Assembly: GCA_037044905.1 (NCBI GenBank)
Contig: JBAOKB010000159.1
Span: forward strand, 558,001 to 622,000
DNA from: Hortaea werneckii
Taxonomy: Eukaryota; Ascomycota; Dothideomycetes; Mycosphaerellales; Teratosphaeriaceae
DNA: 64,000 nt
Direction of reading: 5' to 3'
This document shows positions 58,168 to 64,000 of the stretch, piece by piece (within the stretch, counting starts at the first letter, position 1; the number at the start of each line of letters is the position of its first letter). A program made the translations under genes and the position numbers. The notes under the pieces are model-generated. The model did not search any database and was not told the origin of the DNA. It was given only the letters and a program-made list of their open reading frames with translations.

Positions 58168-59844
58168 CACGGCAATTGAAGGTTGTTATATCCTCGTAAT
58201 CGAGCCAAACCCAATTGAATGGAGTACACTGCGCTGGATGATCGGGTCAGAAGTAAGATAGAGGTCAAAGCGAAGGCAACATCTCCACCTTATAACAATG
58301 GAAGACAACGACCTCGAGCCCGCCTTGCGGCAACCCGATGCTAGCGTCATGTCACGGACTCGGCCTCGATGCATGTCACCTGGCGATATGTGGAGATCGC
58401 TGCAGGCACTCCGGAGATTAGGTTGCACTGACGGCTTGGTCTAACGATGCTGTCGTCCTCCACAAGGGATGGTCAAAAGAAGCCACGGCGTCCTCGCGGT
58501 TGAGACGATCGTATGACAGGATCGCTCTCGGGAGCCAAGTGCTGCAGTCAATTGATGGATTGCGTTTAGCATTGAACAATTCCAAAAGCAGATGAAGCAA
58601 TATAGTCATTCTATGCCCATCGAAGGGGCAAAAAACGAAATAAAATGTGTTTTGTGCTCAATAGCATGTGAATGTCACTTGTCAGGTCTCGACCGTGTTC
58701 CCATCTGTAAAGTACTTACCCGTTAGTGTAGTAGCACAGCAGAAGGCTTGGTACAGTGATGGATGCATGAAACCATACCTTGAGATGAAACCTGTATTTG
58801 GACCAGGGGAGGCGAAAGCCACCATGGGAAAGACAGGCACGCTGGAATCAGCAACCTTGTAGGCGGGTCATTCGACTCCCGGAGCAGATCCTCTGGATGG
58901 CTCGACTTCGCTTTGCGCGTCTTTGACATGAAGCCCTGCGCTGACCGGGGTACCCTGCCTCAGCTAGCAGTACATGTCGTGTCACAGGCGACTTTGCCGG
59001 CTACCTGGTTCATTACACATTATATGAAATATCAACAGTATCCAGGCGGCTTCTCTGCGTTTGCGCTGTGTCAAATCACGATTGCACAGGAGCCTTGTAA
59101 CATTGTGATGATAAGATCCGATTGCCAACGTCTGGCGAGGTCTGGCTGGCCAGGCGTCAGAAATTTTGACAGAACGCCACATTTCCCTTGCACCCAAGTA
59201 TCGCATGTCGCGACTCCCCGTGGAAGCCATACTTCTCGCGCCTGTGAATTGGAAGCTTTGTATACCGACTGAAGTCAGCCACGTACCTAAAGGAATTGGT
59301 GGTCGCATCGTCGGACTCGTTTGCGTTTGAATTTGCGACTAAGCCAGAAGGGTCGCCAGCTGCAGGTACACGTTACACAGCGTTAACCACTGACAAAAAT
59401 GTGCGTTGCCTGCTCCTAAGCTTTGCGCTCTTGCGCCATTTCACTGCAGGTATCCGTCGGCCCAGTAAATCCGTGTAGGTAAACTGCAGCTACGACTGCA
59501 GGCAACGGCATTCCCAGGCACGGATACGTTGGTACCATGGTCCCGAGAACATCGGCTTGAATTGTTGACACTCGAGCAAGGAGCGAGCTGACACAAGCGG
59601 ACTACTGTCTCACTCTGCGTTGTTGAGAGGCTTGAGCAAGGGCAAACGTGGCGGTCTCACCAACCCGTGTCTAGCCAGGGCGAAAAAGTGCACATACTCT
59701 GTCAGGAGTGACAGCTGCGAACCGCATGCTCAAAGCCTCTTTGAGGCAGAACATCTTCAGTCTTGCCTCGCACAAGGCGCCGCTTCCACTACTCGACCAT
59801 ACGTCCAACTGTCAAATGCAGCGCTCTAGGCTTTGCAAATTTGG
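58168..59844. other. 1.68 kb stretch without a recognisable gene
   Basis: Only short frames without family resemblance are found. A tRNA-T-arm-like TTCGACTCC near 58871 lacks a matching D-arm. The stretch holds the secreted-protein promoter on its left and the LDB17 3' flank on its right. Confidence 0.45.
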
Positions 59845-61471
59845 TCAAATCGTCTCGTTATCGTCGGCGAAAGGACTCCTGTCGCCTTCTCTAGCTTCTT
59901 CCGAAGAGAAGGAAGCAGACATGTCGACTGGCGGTGGCTTAAGGCCGCCGTTTTGACTCCGTTCTGATCCGCGGTCTGCGCATGTTTCTTCTTTCGCCGT
60001 CTTGGCGCAGGCACGCTCGGCTTCTCCTTCGTGACTTTGGCCGCGACCTCCACAACACTTAGGCTGCTTTCACCCCCTCTCCAATTGACATGCCAAGTAA
60101 TTTATTCGCCACGTCTGTGTCTTTCGGTGCCACCTGCGCGAGCTTGCGGTCCATCTCCTGGTCCTGCTCATCGCCCTCGTCACGCAGCCACGCTATCTGC
60201 TTGCAGCGGATGACAAGCCTGATGACAGTTTCGTCCACGGGCGCGAAATGAGCGGTGGACCTGTTCACGAGCAAAAACAGCAGCCGACGCACCTCCTCCC
60301 GTTTGTAATTATTGCCTTCTCTGGCAAGCTGCGTATTCTTAAGTAAGGGACATAGCACGCGGAGGTAAGTATGTCTTAGAGCGCGATGTCCGTCCCGATC
60401 GTCGTCCACCCTGCTGACTCCAGGATCGAGGTCTAGTAGATTGCGAATTATGACGTCCACCAAGACATGGAGGTCGTTCGTGTAGAAATACTCATATGTG
60501 GAGGGTGTCGTGAACAGCAAGTAGAGAAGCTTGAGTATGAGTAGTTGTGGCGCGAGTGCGGCTTCTCGGTTCAACAGGAGTATCAGGTTTTCTCCAAATG
60601 TCCGATAGGATGGCCCGAAAGTCGAAAGAATCTTGAGCAGACGATTGGTGACTGGGCCGCCGCTACCGCCCGGACTTACTGGCGCGCTTGCAAGGCACAT
60701 GTACTGTTCGTTCAGGGCGAGCAACACGCGGATGACAGGGTAATGATATGGATCGTCCGCGTCATCTGACAATTGCTCGATCAGCTGGAGCAAATACAGT
60801 ATGAAGTTGTCGTCCACTGTCACCAGGTCTTCTCGGCCAAGTTTCTGGATCCTCGACATTTCGAACAGAAGCTCCAGTAAAAGACGACACAGGCCAATGT
60901 CGTCGTCGCGTCGGTCCCGCACAAGTTCTACGAGGCGCGGGAATGCGCCCTCGCATTGCATCATCTCAAACGCAGTGTCATTTGTCCGACCGTCGTATAG
61001 CAGCACTGCAGCCACGAGATGCAATGTGTCTGCTTCATCTTCCTGTGACATCTTCAGCGTCGTCCAATCAGTGGAGGTCCGTAACTTGACCCACCTGCAG
61101 CAGACAGTAAAGAAACTGTCGGCGGACATACTCCTGGTTCACCTGGAACAAAGGGGCATCCATAGCTTATAGCAACAGCGCGCAACATCGTATTCCGAAA
61201 GCAAGAAGTCCTCTGCCCACCATCAGCACGGAGCCTCACTATCCTTGGTATGAGAAGTTGCCCACTCTTGTGTTCAGCCGTGAACTCCAGATACGATCGT
61301 AGCGCATCGTCGATCAGCTCGTAGGTGTCGGAGGGACCAGTGACAACATTATCAATCCCTTGTGAATGGTTAGCACTCGACAGTAGCAACCTAGCTTCCC
61401 GGAGAAGTTGGCCTCATACCAGTCCAGAAGTGTTGTTCAGCGTCAAGGCTCTGAGCGACTTCGACCTCCAT
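59845..61471 (-). CDS. LDB17: SPIN90/Ldb17-family protein
   Basis: Ldb17/SPIN90 activates Arp2/3 to seed unbranched actin filaments at endocytic sites. The leucine-rich armadillo-like domain is clear: TYELIDDALRSYL, QEYVRRQFLYCLLQ, VAAVLLYDGRTNDTAFEMM, GPSYRTFGENLILLLNRE, FTTPSTYEYFYTNDLHVLVD and LRHTYLRVLCPLLKN. Introns: about 61361-61420 and 61053-61097. The start is ATG 61469-61471 (MEVEVAQSLDAEQHFW). Shifts are needed near 61200-61230 and 61160. At plus-strand CCCCC 60073-60077 one base is missing; fixing it removes a stop at 60059 and adds ESSLSVVEVAAKVTKEKP. A further shift near 59950 gives a Pro/acidic tail (KPPPVDMSASFSSEEAREGD) ending 59845. Confidence 0.85.
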
Positions 61472-62043
61472 GTTCTGCTGGCAAACTATGCGCCAGCGCC
61501 GAATTCACTGCTACCTCCGAAGCATGCTGCCAAGTTTTGGATACCGTCCTGACTTTGTGATCGCGTGGAGCCAGTAGTAGTAGTGTTGGAAGGATGGTAC
61601 GCACGTGAACGCAGTTGGAGAATGGCTCCCACATGGTGTGGCTGGAGACGCCGTTCAAGCCATCATCGGGCCGAGGCGTGTCACGCGGCTCTCTCTAGTT
61701 TCGGATTTTGGCTACCGGAACACAGTCTTTGACGCAATATTTTGGAACCATTTTCGACCGGCAAGTGACATCCCCAACGTCCCAGGGCAAATGTAATGCA
61801 AGTGCGCAAGGATGGGCGCGATCTTGCTTAGAAATACATGATACGTACATACTGTAGGTAGACGCCGGCTGTGTATGGTCTGATAAGAGATATCCTCCTG
61901 CTCGAAAGTCTCAATTTCACCCCGCCCTTTCCAAGCACCCCTTCAGCCATCAGACATTGCACAGAAGATTTCTATACGGAAGACACAGGAGAAAGCATCT
62001 CTTGAATCCTTAAGGTACTATCAGACTCCTGACAAAGCTCACC
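61472..62043. other. Intergenic, divergent LDB17 / SDR starts
   Basis: 572 bases with both promoters. No supported coding frame or repeat is seen. Confidence 0.5.
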
Positions 62044-63020
62044 ATGGCGAGCGAAAACAAGCTCTCCCCAGCTGGCTTGGACTTCACTCCAACTATACGC
62101 CATGACACATACGAATGTAAGTACATAGGTACCTGACTAGCACTATGCCGTGCGTGTAACTCTAGGCGAGCTCCGAGGTAATTTACTGATCCTTCGAATA
62201 AGACATAAAGCCCGAGAAGCTCGACCTCACAAACTGTGCGGTCCTGATCACTGGCGCTTCCAAAGGCATCGGACGAGAGACGGCCCTCTCGTATGCCAGG
62301 GCTGGCGCATCCTCCATCGCAATCGCCGCTCGCTCCCCGCTGGACACGCTGAAAGATGAACTCGAAGCTGCATCTCGGACGGCCGGAAGGCAGCCACCCC
62401 GTGTCCTCCCTTTGCAGGTCGATGTGACGGATCTCAGCAACGTCGAAGAGGCGGCCAAGGAAGTCGAAAGTGCCTTTGGTCGCCTCGACATCGTCATCAA
62501 CAATGCGGGATACCTCGAGCCGTTCAAGAAGATGCTGGACGCTGACCCGGCGGAATGGAAACGCTCGTACGAAGTCAATGTCTTTGGCGTGTACCACGTC
62601 GCTCGCGCTTTCATGCCGCTGCTTCTGAAGACCACCGACGGCCTCAAGCAGGTTCTCAATCTCTCGAGTGTCGGCGCCCACTTCACCATGCCTGGCGGAT
62701 CGGCTTACCAGCCCACGAAGCTGGCGGTGCTCCGGTTCAGTGCTTTTATTGGCTTGGAGTATCCAGAGCTATTGTCGTATGCGATCCATCCAGGCGGCGT
62801 ACAGACTGAGCTGTCTTCCAACATGGGCAAACAATACGAGCACTTGCTTACCGACACGCCTCAACTGTCTGCCGACAGCATCGTTTGGCTAAGCGCTGAA
62901 AGACGAGAGTGGCTGCAGGGACGGTACGTGAGTGTGACATGGGATATGGCAGAATTGCTGGAAAAGAGGAAGAAGATCGAGGACGAAGACCTGCTTAAAG
63001 TCCGCATGGCCGTCGCGTAG
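62044..63020 (+). CDS. Short-chain dehydrogenase/reductase (SDR)
   Basis: A classical NAD(P)-dependent oxidoreductase. The cofactor loop is TGASKGIG, the stabilising motif is NNAG, the catalytic serine lies in LNLSSVGAHF, and the catalytic pair is YQPTK; PGGVQT follows. The residue ending strand 2 (IAIAARS) with a nearby arginine suggests NADP preference, which is tentative. One intron (62117-62201, GTAAGT to AATAAG) joins TYEY to IKPEKLDL. The start is ATG 62044; about 297 residues; no frameshift. The substrate cannot be predicted. Its nearest neighbour is a partial MFS carrier reading toward it. Confidence 0.93.
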
Positions 63021-63367
63021 AGCTAAGAAAGCTACATTGGCCGAGCCACCATAGTGACTTTTATGAACGCCGAAACACCTTGCAGCAATCCCACCAAATA
63101 TTTCATCATCTCATATATGCGCCAGAAGCGCGCCGGGTCAAGTCTCAGGGTATCTCATATCGAACGACTTGCGGGATCAGCGAGTGCTAACATTTTGACT
63201 TGATCTGGATCGATCTTGTGTCTGACAATAATCGTTAGCAACGATCAGGCGTTGGGGAGCGTCGCCAACATACCTCAAGCTCTGCTGTGTTCAACTGATA
63301 AAAGAAAAAGAAACACGCTTTGGAAAGCAATAAGAAGCATGATATGTGTTGCAGGCCTTTCATCGTC
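63021..63367. other. Intergenic, convergent 3' ends
   Basis: 347 bases between two converging stop codons; no gene is seen. Confidence 0.5.
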
Positions 63368-64000
63368 TCAAACATCCTGCTTCTCGGTCTCTCCCGTGGT
63401 CATGCGCGTCAGCGCGGATGCGGTCGAATCGATCGAAGCGTTGAGCCTTTGGGCCTTCTGGCTGGCCCACCCACGAGCGCTGTCGTGGTGGCGGTAGATG
63501 ATGGCTATGGCCATGCACCCGGCGCTTAACATCATGCAAGCACCGCTCCACAGCTGCACTGTCAAAAAGTTGTTGCCATAGGCCGAGATGAGGTGGCCTG
63601 CAATCAGTGGTCCGGTCAAAGCGAATATACCAGCAGCCGAATACATCATGCCGGTCCACTGGCCAAGCCTGGCTTGTGCCTCTGGGTTTGGCCCCAGTAG
63701 GTAGGCCATAGAAGCGGGCGGCAAGCCGATGACCGCTCCGGAGAATACACCGAAAGTGACAACGAAGGCGATAGCCGCTGGAACGGTCTTAGCCAATGTC
63801 CACAAGACGAGGCAGAGCATAGAGGCGACGAATGTCACCACAGCGTGCACGTTGAGCGCTCCGAATAGATCGCATAGGTAGGACGAGCTCAAGCGGCCGA
63901 GCGTTGACGAGCCGTTCATGATGGCTAAGAGATAGAATGTGCGGATGGCGTCGTGGTGTACTTCGTTCTCAAGCCCGATGTTGAAGCCGGACGGTGTCTC
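63368..64000 (-). CDS. MFS transporter (MCT-like), C-terminal part, cut by window edge
   Basis: The frame is open to base 64000, so the N-terminal half lies outside. What remains is about six helices of an MFS carrier: IRTFYLLAIMNGSSTLGRLS begins the second half, followed by the helix-8-like VTFVASMLCLVLWTLAK. The pattern (NGSSTLGR, then YLLGPNPEAQARLGQW as a loop) matches fungal monocarboxylate-type carriers. It ends with a polar tail (RMTTGETEKQDV). It may pair with the convergent SDR gene in a further accessory block, but too little is visible. Confidence 0.8.
   Translation of the reverse strand, partial: ETPSGFNIGLENEVHHDAIRTFYLLAIMNGSSTLGRLSSSYLCDLFGALNVHAVVTFVASMLCLVLWTLAKTVPAAIAFVVTFGVFSGAVIGLPPASMAYLLGPNPEAQARLGQWTGMMYSAAGIFALTGPLIAGHLISAYGNNFLTVQLWSGACMMLSAGCMAIAIIYRHHDSARGWASQKAQRLNASIDSTASALTRMTTGETEKQDV

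Noticed and set aside
58860..58890. tRNA T-arm-like sequence
   Set aside because: The flanking bases do not form a full T-stem and no D-arm or acceptor stem is found.
1..64000. CRISPR arrays, rRNA operons, intact transposons, polyketide or peptide synthetase genes
   Set aside because: No regular spaced repeats, rRNA sequence, transposase, reverse transcriptase or large synthase domains were found.

Overview
This window is nuclear DNA of a filamentous ascomycete (Pezizomycotina, most likely Dothideomycetes; the class is inference). The evidence is short GT-AG introns of about 45-120 bases with CTAAC-like branch sites, several Zn2Cys6 regulators with the fungal-specific transcription-factor domain, a white-collar-1 photoreceptor, the fungal-only DASH subunit Dam1, a Ytp1-like membrane protein and an Ldb17/SPIN90 protein. 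I recognise 31 protein genes (two run off the window edges). I see no rRNA, convincing tRNA, CRISPR array or intact transposon.

Left end (1-10.6 kb): an accessory catabolic-looking block. It holds a partial Zn2Cys6-type regulator, a D-2-hydroxyacid dehydrogenase, a second Zn2Cys6 regulator, an SMP-30/gluconolactonase-like lactonase, an MFS sugar transporter carrying two in-frame stops, and a monocarboxylate-type MFS carrier. Together they suggest import and oxidation of a sugar acid or lactone; the substrate is unknown. Next come a Ras-family GTPase (11.1-11.9 kb) and wc-1 (13.3-16.8 kb, LOV, two PAS domains, GATA finger). A second small block (17.8-22.5 kb) has an ABM/ferredoxin-like fold protein and a class II aldolase head to head, plus a Zn2Cys6 regulator.

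Middle and right (23-62 kb): mostly conserved cell-biology genes. They are a GH47 alpha-mannosidase with large insertions, a DUF2235 hydrolase, a WW-domain protein, a SWIM/RING protein with a SUMO-interacting motif, a CRAL-TRIO lipid-transfer protein with a mitochondrial-type leader, DAM1, Ytp1-like, threonyl-tRNA synthetase, a seven-helix receptor, GAR1, an NSUN-type RNA m5C methyltransferase, DNA ligase I, TGS1, a BTB protein, a triple-KH RNA-binding protein, a Ser/Thr/Pro-rich secreted protein and LDB17. The right edge carries a short-chain dehydrogenase and a partial MFS transporter.

A window-wide oddity affects annotation. Most long conserved genes contain one or more single-base frameshifts, and most of the interpretable ones look like loss of one base from a run of 2-6 identical bases. 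Restoring that base rejoins conserved domains. This is most easily explained as uncorrected homopolymer errors in a long-read assembly, so I call these genes functional unless there is other evidence of decay. Gene spans below run from start codon to stop codon and include introns.
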